A stretch of 57,836 nucleotides of DNA, from the NCBI GenBank assembly GCA_035527535.1, contig DATLAK010000072.1:1-57836 (forward strand). Direction: 5' to 3'. The notes beneath the pieces are model-generated. The model ran no database searches and was not told the origin of the DNA. It saw only the letters and a program-made list of their open reading frames with translations. Position numbers and translations under genes: made by a program. Each line of letters starts with the position of its first letter. Position 1 is the stretch's first letter. The DNA comes from Armatimonadota bacterium. Lineage in GTDB: Bacteria > Armatimonadota > Hebobacteria > GCA-020354555 > CP070648. Below, piece by piece: positions 44,542-52,772 of the stretch.

Positions 44542-45861
44542 TCAGCGCGAGGGGGCGGTGCGGTGCAGGAAATGCAGGAACGCCCGCGCGGGCTTCCAGG
44601 CCTTGCGCTTCTCCAGCTGCTCGAGTTCGTGGGCGGCGTTCTCGTGGCCCAACTCGCGGGCGCGCTCGAGGCATTCGCGCGCCGGCTGGACGCGCCCCAT
44701 CTCCATCAGCGTCTTGCCGTAGAGGAAACGGTAGTCAGGATTGTCCGGGTCCGATTTCAGCAGCACCCGGTAGTAGCTCGTCGCTTTCTCGTGCTCGCCG
44801 GACTGGCGCAGCGCGTTCGCCTTCATCAGGTATGCGCTGATGGTCTGCGGGCTCAGCGTCGCCAGCTTGGCCACGTCCACGACGGTGTCGCGCTGGAAGC
44901 CGAAATTGCCCACGAACAGGCCGCGGAAGTCCAGCGCGGCGATCTTCGGGCCGAACTGCTCGGTCAGCGCCTCCGCCTTGGTCGCATATTTCCGCGGTAG
45001 GGCCGCGGCCGGTTCGGCGGGCACCATCTCCGCCGCCGCGACCGGCTCTTCGTGCTCGCAAGCCGCTACGGCGTCGGCCGCAACGGCTGCGGACACCGGG
45101 GCCGGCTCGTCCCGAGCGTCGTGCGCGGCCGCCACCCATTTCTCTTGCGCCTGTGCGTGGTCGCCGTCGCGCGATCCCACCTGCGGCTGGTCGGTGGACT
45201 CGCAGATATCATTCGCTTGCCGCGGCGGCAGGTCGTCGGCGCAGTGGTATTCGGCGCACACCCCCGCAGCGGCGGCGCGGACGATAGCTTCCTCGCCGGC
45301 CGTCTCCCCGGTCTCGTCCGCGCGAGCGGCGACCATCGGCTGCGCTGCCGCGGGTTCGGCCTCCGCGGCGACCGCCATCTCGTGGCGTAGGGCATCGCAC
45401 GCGCTGAGGGCGCCGACCTCGTCGCGACGCGCGCTGGAAGCGGCGGCGCCGAATGGCTCCACGGTGAGATGCAAGACGCAGAAAGAGCTCGACTGGTACT
45501 CGGGGCTGCCGTGCGCCAGCAGTGAGCGGGCGGCGACCTGTCCCGCCCGCGCCGAGTCAATCGGGTCGTCGGTGCCGCGCACGAACACGCGATAGCCCGC
45601 GTCCAGCACCGACCTGATTTTCGCTGTGGCCTCCCGCTCGCTCTCGCACTGCTGGGGGCGCTGCTCGCGCAGCAGGGCGACGATGCCCTCATCCACCGCC
45701 CCCCGCACCAGAGCCTCGACCGACAGTTCGCCGATCGCATGCGAGACGGAGCCCCAGCGGCGGATGATGCCCGCAGCCTCGGAAGACGAAATAGTGATGA
45801 GAACGTTGGCGTCGTCCGCGACGCCGGCGCTGTCGGTTTGCTGGTCGTTGACGTATGTCAC
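44542..45861 (-). CDS. TPR protein with unrecognised N-terminal domain and acidic/alanine-rich linker
   Basis: 439 residues. The N-terminal 130 residues (NVLITISSSEAAGIIRRWGS...GYRVFVRGTDDPIDSARAGQVAARSLLAHG) form an alpha/beta domain that I do not recognise. A long Ala/Glu/Asp linker with several cysteines (CAEYHCADD, VAACEHEE) follows. The C-terminal 110 residues hold about three TPR-like units (ISAYLMKANALRQSGEHEKATSYYRVLLKSDPDNPDYRFLYGKTLMEMG). The GTG at 45861 is preferred, since it has GGAGGTT five bases away. It lies 26 bases after parA on the same strand, so the two are probably co-expressed. Function unknown. Confidence 0.75.
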   Translation of the reverse strand: MTYVNDQQTDSAGVADDANVLITISSSEAAGIIRRWGSVSHAIGELSVEALVRGAVDEGIVALLREQRPQQCESEREATAKIRSVLDAGYRVFVRGTDDPIDSARAGQVAARSLLAHGSPEYQSSSFCVLHLTVEPFGAAASSARRDEVGALSACDALRHEMAVAAEAEPAAAQPMVAARADETGETAGEEAIVRAAAAGVCAEYHCADDLPPRQANDICESTDQPQVGSRDGDHAQAQEKWVAAAHDARDEPAPVSAAVAADAVAACEHEEPVAAAEMVPAEPAAALPRKYATKAEALTEQFGPKIAALDFRGLFVGNFGFQRDTVVDVAKLATLSPQTISAYLMKANALRQSGEHEKATSYYRVLLKSDPDNPDYRFLYGKTLMEMGRVQPARECLERARELGHENAAHELEQLEKRKAWKPARAFLHFLHRTAPSR

Positions 45862-45887
45862 TGTAACCTCCAACCTCCGCGGAGCGC

Positions 45888-46733
45888 TCAACTCGATCGC
45901 GCCAGTCGCTCGATGAACTCGTCGGTGACGGCCTCGTAGGCCTTGGCGGCCGATGCGCTCCGATCCAGGAGCACGATCGGCCTGGCGCTGGCTTCGGTCT
46001 CGCTAACCGCGACGTTCTTGCCGATGACGGTGTGGAAGAGGAAGTCGCCGTACTCCTGCTCGATCTTCTCTGCGAGCAGCTTGTAGATCACGCCGTCAAG
46101 GGCGGTGCTGCGGTCGAACATGGTCACCAGGATGCCCAGCGTCTTGACGCGGGGGTCGAGCTGCTCGTAGAGCGAAGCCACGGTCTCCGCCAGCAGAGAC
46201 ATCCCCTGCAGCGAGTAGAACTTGGCCTGCACCGGCACCACCATGTCGGTCGCGGCCATGAGCACGTTGACCGTGACCAGGTCGAGTGAGGGCGAGCAAT
46301 CAACCATGACGTAGTCGTAGCGCTTGGTGAACACGCTGCGGGCGTACTCGATGAGCTTGTTGCGCAGGCGCACCTCGCGGCCGACTTCGGCCACCAGCGT
46401 CTTGTTGCACATGTTGAGGTTGGAGCTGGAGGGCACGACGTCGAGGTTGGCGATGCCGCTCTCGATGATTGAGCGCTCCAGCGGGTAGCGCGGGTCCAGC
46501 AGCAGCATGTGGCTCTGCGCTTCGACCGCGTCGGGGTCGAGCCCAAAGGCGAGGGTGGCATTGGCTTGGGGATCCATGTCCATGCACAGCACCGAGTGGC
46601 CGCGCTCGGCAAGCGCGGCGGACAGGTTGACGCACGACGTGGTCTTGGCGACACCGCCCTTCTCGTTGGCGAAGGCGGTGACCCGCATGCCCCCGTAGCT
46701 GTATCCGGCCTCAGCGAGCGAGTATCCCTCCAT
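45888..46733 (-). CDS. ParA/Soj-family ATPase, orphan
   Basis: 281 residues of the deviant Walker-A partition ATPase family. The P-loop is ANEKGGVAKTTSCVNLSAAL with both signature lysines, although the usual G before K is A. Switch I/Walker A' is DMDPQANAT, Walker B is YVMVDCSPSLDLVTVN, and PVQAKFYSLQGMSLL is also typical. Such ATPases position chromosomes, plasmids or protein machines on the nucleoid. No parB or parS site is seen nearby; the partner may be the TPR protein encoded next. The ATG at 46733 has GGAGG before it. ParA orphans often place chemosensory arrays, carboxysomes or secretion machines rather than DNA. Confidence 0.92.
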   Translation of the reverse strand: MEGYSLAEAGYSYGGMRVTAFANEKGGVAKTTSCVNLSAALAERGHSVLCMDMDPQANATLAFGLDPDAVEAQSHMLLLDPRYPLERSIIESGIANLDVVPSSSNLNMCNKTLVAEVGREVRLRNKLIEYARSVFTKRYDYVMVDCSPSLDLVTVNVLMAATDMVVPVQAKFYSLQGMSLLAETVASLYEQLDPRVKTLGILVTMFDRSTALDGVIYKLLAEKIEQEYGDFLFHTVIGKNVAVSETEASARPIVLLDRSASAAKAYEAVTDEFIERLARSS

Positions 46734-46922
46734 GCAACACCTCCGTTGCGCGGCGGGCAAGCGGCCCCGTCCGTGCCTACCGTATCGGAGTGGGTGGAGC
46801 GAGGAGCGGCATCGAATCCCCCAGGGGCACCGCCGGCGCTCCCGCAAGCCGGCAACCCGGCGTCCGATAGGTCGTTCGGCCTATTTATTCCACATGCGGG
46901 CGCGCACTTCACATCACCCGCC

Positions 46923-46951
46923 TTGACCCCTCTGCATGTGGCGGCTATAAT
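46923..46951 (+). promoter_or_regulatory. Near-consensus sigma-70-type promoter
   Basis: TTGACC (46923-46928), a 17-base spacer and perfect TATAAT (46946-46951), 64 bases before the coiled-coil membrane protein. One of the strongest promoters in the window. Confidence 0.85.
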
Positions 46952-47014
46952 CGTGAGCGTGTAGGCGGGATCGGCTCGCCGAGGGGCCTCGGCGTCAGCC
47001 TTCGGGAGGATATG

Positions 47015-47440
47015 ATGAGCGAAACGACGGAAGTGCTGTTGGCCATCTACCTCGCCATGTACATCATCGTCGGCCTCGCCGCGCTGATCGCCATTCTCTA
47101 CGTAGTCCTCAAGGTCAAGGGCTTTCTGCGCCAGGTGAGCGAGCGCGTCAACCCGCTGGTCAAGCAGGTCGAGGACACCGTCTCCAAAGTCACCTCGACC
47201 GCGCAGCACGTGGCGGAGCAGGCGGAGCAGATCACCCACACCGTGCGCGAGCAGGCGGAGCATATCGCCCACACCGCCCGCAGCACCGCCGACCACGTCG
47301 CCAGCCGGGTCGAGTCCACCACCGATCTCCTGCGCGACACTATCACCGAGCCGGTGGTGAGCGTCAATTCCGTGCTGGCCGGGGTGCGCAAGGCAGCCGA
47401 CGTGCTGCGCGAGCGCTGGACGCGTCGCTCGAAGGACTGA
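47015..47440 (+). CDS. Membrane-anchored coiled-coil protein (DUF948-like)
   Basis: 141 residues. One membrane segment (AIYLAMYIIVGLAALIAILYVVL) lies near the N-terminus. The rest is a long amphipathic helix with heptad and eleven-residue periodicity (VSERVNPLVKQVEDTVSKVTSTAQHVAEQAEQITHTVREQAEHIAHTARSTADH), as in DUF948 and apolipoprotein-like bacterial proteins. The ATG at 47015 is better spaced from GGGAGGA than that at 47012. It has a strong promoter. The nucleotidyltransferase gene starts seven bases downstream, so they form an operon. A role in envelope stress or division is possible but not shown. Confidence 0.8.
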   Translation: MSETTEVLLAIYLAMYIIVGLAALIAILYVVLKVKGFLRQVSERVNPLVKQVEDTVSKVTSTAQHVAEQAEQITHTVREQAEHIAHTARSTADHVASRVESTTDLLRDTITEPVVSVNSVLAGVRKAADVLRERWTRRSKD

Positions 47441-47446
47441 TCGCCG

Positions 47447-48448
47447 GTGCCCTCCTCCCCGCGCGCCATGATCCTTGCCGCCGGCGGCGGGACGCGCCTG
47501 CATCCTCTCACCTTCGCTGCCGCCAAACCCATGGCGCCGGTGCTCAATCGCCCGGTGATGGAGCACATCCTGGCGCGCTTGCGCCGCCACGGCGTCACCG
47601 ACGTCATCGCCAATCTCCACCACTACGGCGAGCAAGTCGCCTCCTACTTCGGCGATGGCGAGCGTTTCGGCGTGTCCCTGCGGTATTCGCGCGAGCAGGA
47701 GCTGCTGGGCACCGCGGGCGGGGTCAAGCACGTCGCCGGCTTCTTCCGCGGCGAGACCTTCTTCGTCATCGGCGGCGACGACCTCGCGGATTTCGATCTG
47801 GGGGCGATGCTCGCCTTCCATCGCCGGCGCGGCGCGCTGGCGACAATCGCGGTGGTGGAAGTGGCGCCAGCCGCAGTGAGCCACTACGGCATCGTCGTCG
47901 CCGGCTCGCGCGGGCGCATCCGGTCATTCCAGGAGAAGCCCCCGCCGCGTGAGGCCCAGAGCCGTATGGCCAACACCGGCGTCTATCTCTTCGAGCGCGA
48001 GGTGCTCGATCACATCCCGCCGCGCGAGTTCTTCGACTTCGGCCGGCAGGTCTTCCCACTGCTGCTGCAGCGCGGCGCCCCCTTCTACGCGTGGCAAGCT
48101 GACGGCTACTGGAAGGACGTCGGCAGCCCGCGGGAATACCTGGAGGCGAACCTGGAGGCGCTGGCGGGCAAGGCCGGCCTGCACCTGCCGGGCGCAGAGG
48201 TCTCGCCTGGAATCCGGTGCGAAGGCAAAGTGCGGGTCGAAGGGGCTGCGATCGCGGCCCCCGCGGTGCTCGGCAGCGGCTGTCGGCTGGCGGCGGGGTG
48301 CGCGGTGCGGGGCTCGGTCATCGGCCCGCGGGCGCGCATACCCGCGGGCGCGCGCCTGGAGCGCTGCGTGGTCTGGGGCGGCGTCGAGGTCGGCGACATT
48401 GAAGCGCGTGATGCCGTCTTCGGCCCGGGGTGCGTGGTGTGGGTGTGA
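47447..48448 (+). CDS. Sugar-1-phosphate nucleotidyltransferase (mannose/glucose-1-phosphate type)
   Basis: 333 residues. The nucleotidyltransferase fingerprint is AMILAAGGGTRLHPLTFAAAKPMAPV, followed by LLGTAGGV, the metal motif FFVIGGDDL and SFQEKPPP. The C-terminal 90 residues repeat left-handed beta-helix hexapeptides (GSGCRLAAGCAVRGSVIGPRARIPAGARLERCVVWG). This fits GDP-mannose or NDP-glucose pyrophosphorylases that activate sugars for cell-surface polysaccharide. The specific sugar cannot be told. The GTG at 47447 is used; an ATG at 47468 is close to the motif and also possible. Co-transcribed with the coiled-coil membrane protein. Confidence 0.88.
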   Translation: MPSSPRAMILAAGGGTRLHPLTFAAAKPMAPVLNRPVMEHILARLRRHGVTDVIANLHHYGEQVASYFGDGERFGVSLRYSREQELLGTAGGVKHVAGFFRGETFFVIGGDDLADFDLGAMLAFHRRRGALATIAVVEVAPAAVSHYGIVVAGSRGRIRSFQEKPPPREAQSRMANTGVYLFEREVLDHIPPREFFDFGRQVFPLLLQRGAPFYAWQADGYWKDVGSPREYLEANLEALAGKAGLHLPGAEVSPGIRCEGKVRVEGAAIAAPAVLGSGCRLAAGCAVRGSVIGPRARIPAGARLERCVVWGGVEVGDIEARDAVFGPGCVVWV

Positions 48449-48530
48449 ATCCGGCGCAATGCCGCCTTGCCTGACTGCCAGCGGGCAGGCGGGGGCGGTG
48501 AAGGTCTCCCTCGGCGGCGGTCAGCGGCGC

Positions 48531-48803
48531 TCAGTGCATTACCGACGGCTCGTGCGGGAGCTCGGGGACTTCGCCGAAGGTCTTCTCGTAGTTGCGGATA
48601 TTCTCTTCGAGGGCGCGCACGAGCGACTTCGCGACCACCGGGTGCAGGACGATGCGCACCAGGGGCGGCGCGGGGTTGGGGTCGGGGTGCTCGGGGCTGC
48701 TGCGCTTGAAGTCCACCAGGAACTCCAGCGGACCGTGCGTCAGGCGCGCGAAGTTGGCGTAGATGACGGGGAAGTCTTCGGCAGCGTCGTAGTCAAATGG
48801 CAT
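48531..48803 (-). CDS. DUF3467 family protein
   Basis: 90 residues. The pattern YANFARLTHGPLEFLVDFKR ... PPLVRIVLHPVVAKSLVRALEENIRNYEKTFGEVPE matches DUF3467, a small bacterial and archaeal family of unknown function. The ATG at 48803 lies inside the end of the upstream 87-residue gene, an 11-base overlap, so the two are probably translated together. There is no membrane segment or signal peptide. Confidence 0.85.
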   Translation of the reverse strand: MPFDYDAAEDFPVIYANFARLTHGPLEFLVDFKRSSPEHPDPNPAPPLVRIVLHPVVAKSLVRALEENIRNYEKTFGEVPELPHEPSVMH

Positions 48804-49056
48804 CGTCGTTGCCCCCCGGGGATGATGCTTGCTCGGCCGCCTCCAGCTCTGCCTCGGCCTGCTGCGTAAAGCGCCGCAGATCGGCGCGAATGGCGGCCTC
48901 GGCCAGGGGCACCAGCGACTCCAGGAAGGCTCGCCGCGGCGAGTCGAGGATAATCGGGCGCGGCTCGCCTTTGTCGTCGGGCGCAAGATAGACCCCCAGA
49001 TCTCCCAGCGCCCCCAGCGACAACGGGAAATCGAGCGGGTTCTCCTCCGGCCGCAT
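48793..49056 (-). CDS. Small hypothetical protein upstream of DUF3467
   Basis: 87 residues, unrecognised. It reads MRPEENPLDFPLSLGALGD at the start, then a helix rich in Glu and Ala (RAFLESLVPLAEAAIRADLRRFTQQAEAELEAAEQ), and is soluble. The ATG at 49056 has GGAGG nine bases upstream and is preferred over the ATGs at 49077 and 49146. It overlaps the DUF3467 gene by eleven bases and is transcribed from a good promoter (49106-49134), so a small two-protein complex is plausible. Confidence 0.72.
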   Translation of the reverse strand: MRPEENPLDFPLSLGALGDLGVYLAPDDKGEPRPIILDSPRRAFLESLVPLAEAAIRADLRRFTQQAEAELEAAEQASSPGGNDDAI

Positions 49057-49105
49057 GTGCGTTGTCCTCCGCGTCATGAAGTGCCCGCTGCTGTTCGCTG
49101 TTCGC

Positions 49106-49134
49106 ATTGTATCATCCGGCCGCTCCGCTGGCAA
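49106..49134 (-). promoter_or_regulatory. Promoter of the 87-residue/DUF3467 pair
   Basis: On the minus strand TTGCCA (49134-49129), a 17-base spacer and TACAAT (49111-49106), the latter in extended form TGATACAAT. Confidence 0.75.
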
Positions 49135-49139
49135 GCGGT

Positions 49140-49169
49140 TTGACACCTCGGCTGGCTGTGGGATATACT
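49140..49169 (+). promoter_or_regulatory. Promoter of the TMTC-like membrane protein
   Basis: Perfect TTGACA (49140-49145), an 18-base spacer and TATACT (49164-49169). Its -35 lies six bases from the -35 of the divergent promoter, so the two may compete or share a regulator. Confidence 0.8.
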
Positions 49170-49203
49170 ACCGGCGTCAGCGAAGCAAGGCCAGGTGCGC
49201 GCT

Positions 49204-49258
49204 GGGGCGCGATTTCGCTGAAGTCGCGCGTATTTCGCCCCGACCGGTGGGGGCGCCC
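49204..49258 (+). repeat. Dispersed palindromic repeat, copy A
   Basis: Contains TTCGCTGAAGTCGCG, then TTTCGCCCCGACCGGTGGGGGCGCCC. An inverted copy lies at 55048-55102. It is in the leader of the TMTC-like gene. Confidence 0.75.
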
Positions 49259-49396
49259 ACGTGCTGCCTGCGATCAGCCGGGGGGATCCCACGCCTCGCC
49301 CCCGGCGACCGCTCTGGCGCGGTGCGACGCGGCCACGCAGGCCATATCCAGGCAGCCATCGAGTCACCATTCCATTCGGCTGCGCTCAGGACAAGC

Positions 49397-51169
49397 ATGA
49401 GTCATCTCGGTCGCGGGCGTAAAGACCGCCCCCCTCGCCGCCGCCCGCCCAAGGGCGTGACCCGGCCCCTGCCGCCGATTGCCCTCGACGCGGCGGCGCC
49501 GGAGCGGTGCGATCCCACCCCCCGCCCACCTGAGCCGCCTTGGCTGCCGCCGGGCGCCCCCGCATCTCGCCCTGCCGCCGATCTGTGGCTGGTGGTGGTG
49601 CTGCTGGCCCTGGCCGCGGTTCCCTTTCTGCCTGCGCTCAGCAGCAGCTTCGTGTGGGAGGACCAGGAGCTGGTGGTGGGTAACCCGCTGTTGCGCAGCC
49701 TGGGCAGCATCGCGGCGGTGTTCGCCCACCCCTTTCTGTCGGCGCGCCCCGACAGCTATCACCCGCTCGTCACCCTGACGTACCTGACCGACTTCCAGGT
49801 GTGGCGGCTTAACCCCGAGGGCTACCACAGCACCAACCTGACGCTGCACCTGGTGGCGACGCTGCTGGTGTATATGGTGGCGATGCAGTTGCTGCGACGA
49901 CGCCCCATCGCCTTCGCCGCCGGCGCGGTGTTTGCGGTCCACCCCGTGCACGTACAGTCGGTGGCCTGGATCGCCGGGCGAGCTCAGCCCCTGGCCACCT
50001 GTCTCGCCCTGTTTGCGCTGCTGGCCTTTGGCTCTTACGTCGTCGCCTTCGATGGCGGGCCGCGGTCGCCCGGCCGCGTGCGGGCGTACTACGCCGCAAG
50101 CCTGGGCGCCTTCACCCTTGCGCTGTTCGCACACGCGGCGGCGGCGGCCCTGATTATTCTCCTCCCCCTTTACGAGGTCGCCCTTGCGCGAGCGCGCCTC
50201 TCCGCACAGCCTGGATGGCGCTTCTGGCGCCCTTATGCGGGATTTGCCGCCGGGGTGGCCTTGTACCTCGCCGCGCGCTGGTCCGCGCTTGGCTATCACC
50301 TGGCAGTGGGATTCGACTTGGGGGCCTGGACGGCGCATCTGTACACGACACCGCTGTGGGCCGCGCGGGCGATTGAGCTTCTGCTGCTGCCGGTGAATTC
50401 GCAGCCCTACCACCCGATATGGTTGGCACCCAGCCCGCTGCGACCGGACGTGCTGACCGCGACCTGCGCGCTGGCGGTGGTGGTCGCGGCGGCGGTGCGC
50501 CTCAGAGCCGTCTCGCCGCCGGCAGCATTCGCCGTCTGGTGGGCGCTGTTGACGCTCGCCCCGACGCTCAACCTGCTGCCCGTGGGCGGCCCCCAGTTTG
50601 CCGAGCGCAACCTCTATCTACCGTCGGTGGGGGTAGCGATCTTCATCGGCTGGGCGGCCGTAACCGCGCACGACTTCGCCCTCGCTCGCGGACGCGCCCG
50701 GTTGCGCGCGCTGATCGCGGTCGGCTTCGCGTGCGTGATCGCCTTGGGCATGGTTGCGACTTCCGTGCGCAGCGGGTGGTATCGGGACGACACTACGCTC
50801 TTCACCCGCATGGTGCGCGGCGCGCCGCGCCTGGGGCTGGCGCACTTCAACCTCGGCAATGCCTATTTCGTACAGGGCGACCTCCCCGGCGCCGTCCGCG
50901 AGTACGAGCTCGCGATCCAATCGCGACCCTCGGCGGCGGCATACCACAACCTGGGCAACGCATACCTGGCACAAGGGCGCTGGGGGGAGGCCGCCGAGGC
51001 CTATCGCAATGCGCTGCGGCTGAATCCCGACGCCCCGGCGACGAACCGGGCTCTGGCTGAGGCCCTGCGCGCACAGCGAGAGTCAGAAGCTCCGCTCCAG
51101 GGCGCGGTGGAACCGTCGTCACCCGACGATGCCGTGTTCCCAGGCTGGCTGACGCCGAGACGGCACTGA
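49397..51169 (+). CDS. Polytopic membrane protein with C-terminal TPRs (TMTC/DUF1736-like)
   Basis: 590 residues. A Pro/Arg-rich cytoplasmic tail of about 60 residues is followed by about ten to eleven membrane helices. The first large loop carries VWEDQELVVGNPLLRSL and YHPLVTLTYLTDFQVWRLNPEGYHSTNLTLH. FAVHPVHVQSVAWIAGRAQ and FAERNLYLPSVGVAI follow. These are hallmarks of the TMTC/DUF1736 group, related to GT-C glycosyltransferases (the EDQ/ED loop holds the likely acidic catalytic residue). Two TPR units end the protein (AHFNLGNAYFVQGDLPGAVREYELAIQSRPSAAAYHNLGNAYLAQG). O-glycosylation of exported proteins is the likely type of activity, by family. The ATG at 49397 is used. Confidence 0.83.
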   Translation: MSHLGRGRKDRPPRRRPPKGVTRPLPPIALDAAAPERCDPTPRPPEPPWLPPGAPASRPAADLWLVVVLLALAAVPFLPALSSSFVWEDQELVVGNPLLRSLGSIAAVFAHPFLSARPDSYHPLVTLTYLTDFQVWRLNPEGYHSTNLTLHLVATLLVYMVAMQLLRRRPIAFAAGAVFAVHPVHVQSVAWIAGRAQPLATCLALFALLAFGSYVVAFDGGPRSPGRVRAYYAASLGAFTLALFAHAAAAALIILLPLYEVALARARLSAQPGWRFWRPYAGFAAGVALYLAARWSALGYHLAVGFDLGAWTAHLYTTPLWAARAIELLLLPVNSQPYHPIWLAPSPLRPDVLTATCALAVVVAAAVRLRAVSPPAAFAVWWALLTLAPTLNLLPVGGPQFAERNLYLPSVGVAIFIGWAAVTAHDFALARGRARLRALIAVGFACVIALGMVATSVRSGWYRDDTTLFTRMVRGAPRLGLAHFNLGNAYFVQGDLPGAVREYELAIQSRPSAAAYHNLGNAYLAQGRWGEAAEAYRNALRLNPDAPATNRALAEALRAQRESEAPLQGAVEPSSPDDAVFPGWLTPRRH

Positions 51170-51194
51170 ATCGCGCCGCGCGCGCCCTGCAGGG

Positions 51195-52634
51195 TCAGCC
51201 GGAGCTCTTCCCGGCGCCGCGCGCGCGCAACGCCTCGGCCGCGGCCCACTTGAGGTTGGGGGAACCGGAGGCCGCGACCTCGCGCAGACGGTCCGCCGCC
51301 GCGGGATCTCCGATCTTGCCGAGGGTCACGACCGCCCACTGCGCCGTGGGCGCCGACGGGCTGTGGGTCGCCTGCAGCAGCCGCTGCACCGGCGCGTTTC
51401 CCATTCGCGCGAGCCCGTCGCTGGCCAGCATGGCCTTGGCGTTGTTGTGGCCATCGAACAAGGCGATGAGCGGCTCCACCGCGACCGCCCCGACATCGCC
51501 CAGGGCCGTCGCCGCCGCGTTAGCCACGTGCCAGTCGCCATCATCGAGCGCGGCCGTTAGCGGCGGGACGCCCGCGGCGTTGCCGTTCCACCCAAGCGCG
51601 CGCGCGGCGGCAACGCGCACCTTCCAGTCTCGATCGCCGAGCGCGCCGACAAGCGCGGGCACTGCTTCGGGGGCGGCGACCCAGCGCAGCGCTTCGGCTG
51701 CGCCGCGGCGGACATAGAGGGAGTCGCTGCGCAGTCCCTGGGTGACGACGGGGCCGGCGTTACGGCCGATCCGCTGCAGCGCCCGCACCACGCGGTTGTG
51801 GAACTGGGTCTCAGGATCGCGCAGCTCGGCCAACAGGGGCGCGGCCCCCCGCGGGTCGCCGATCTGACCCAGGGACATGGCGACATCCATGCGCAGTTGG
51901 GGGTCTTTGAGGTACGGAATCAGCGGCACCGTCCCCCGCCGGTCGGCAATCAGGCCGAGCGCAACGATCGCGGTCGCCTGCAGGTCGGTGATTTGCAGCG
52001 CGTCAACAGCCGCCGGCACAGCCCGACGGTCCCGGGCTTCGCCGAGGACGCTGATGGCAGCCTTGCGCAGGTTGTGGTCCTTGCTCCACGCCTCCTGGCG
52101 CAGCGGCGCCAGCGCGGCGCCGCCGATCTTGCCCAGGGCGATCGCCGCTTGCTCCTGCTGGCCGGCGTCCTTCAGAGCCTTGGTCAACTCCGGCACCGCC
52201 GACCACCCAATGCGCACCAGCGCGCTCACCGCAGCCGCCTTGGCGCGCGCATCGCCGTCCTTGAGCACCGGCATCAGGTAGGGTATGCTCTTTGGGCCCA
52301 GGCCGGCGAGGACGTTCGCGGCCGCCTGCTGCGGGCGGTCCTCGGGATCCTTGATGAGGACCACCAGTTGGGTCATCGCCTGCTTGGTGGCGACGCGGCC
52401 CAGGGCGACGGCGGTATTGGCGCGGCGCTTCTCGGTCTGCGCCGGCAGGATGTCCGCGAGCACGCCACGCTCGAGTAGGACACCGACGGCGTGAGTCTGC
52501 GCCTCGGGATTCCGGCTGTCGAGGTCGCGCATGATTTGTTGCATGCCGGCGTAGCGTATCCACAGAAACGCTACCAGCCCAACCACCACCAGCAGGGCCA
52601 CCACGTACCACACAGCCTTGCGGTTCTCTTCCAT
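51195..52634 (-). CDS. Membrane-anchored HEAT-repeat protein
   Basis: 479 residues. One membrane segment near the N-terminus (VWYVVALLVVVGLVAFLWI) anchors about twelve HEAT/PBS-lyase-like repeats of 30 residues, such as AAVSALVRIGWSAVPELTKALKD, VALGLIADRRGTVPLIPYLKDP and AAEALRWVAAPEAVPALVGALGDRDWKVRVAAARALGWNG. Such superhelices bind proteins, and the partner is unknown. With a short N-terminal tail (MEENRK) before the helix, the repeats should lie outside the membrane if the charge rule holds. It lies downstream of ruvB on the same strand after 138 bases and has its own ribosome site (GAGGAG). Confidence 0.86.
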   Translation of the reverse strand: MEENRKAVWYVVALLVVVGLVAFLWIRYAGMQQIMRDLDSRNPEAQTHAVGVLLERGVLADILPAQTEKRRANTAVALGRVATKQAMTQLVVLIKDPEDRPQQAAANVLAGLGPKSIPYLMPVLKDGDARAKAAAVSALVRIGWSAVPELTKALKDAGQQEQAAIALGKIGGAALAPLRQEAWSKDHNLRKAAISVLGEARDRRAVPAAVDALQITDLQATAIVALGLIADRRGTVPLIPYLKDPQLRMDVAMSLGQIGDPRGAAPLLAELRDPETQFHNRVVRALQRIGRNAGPVVTQGLRSDSLYVRRGAAEALRWVAAPEAVPALVGALGDRDWKVRVAAARALGWNGNAAGVPPLTAALDDGDWHVANAAATALGDVGAVAVEPLIALFDGHNNAKAMLASDGLARMGNAPVQRLLQATHSPSAPTAQWAVVTLGKIGDPAAADRLREVAASGSPNLKWAAAEALRARGAGKSSG

Positions 52635-52772
52635 GGGACTCCTCGACTGGGATTTCGCCTGTCGTATTCGACGTTACCCGCCCGCGTCCTGCTCCGATGG
52701 GCGCGCCGCGGGACTTTCCGCCGCCCCGCCGTCGCGGGCGGGGCGCAGCCGCGTGCGCACCGGCGGCCGGGT

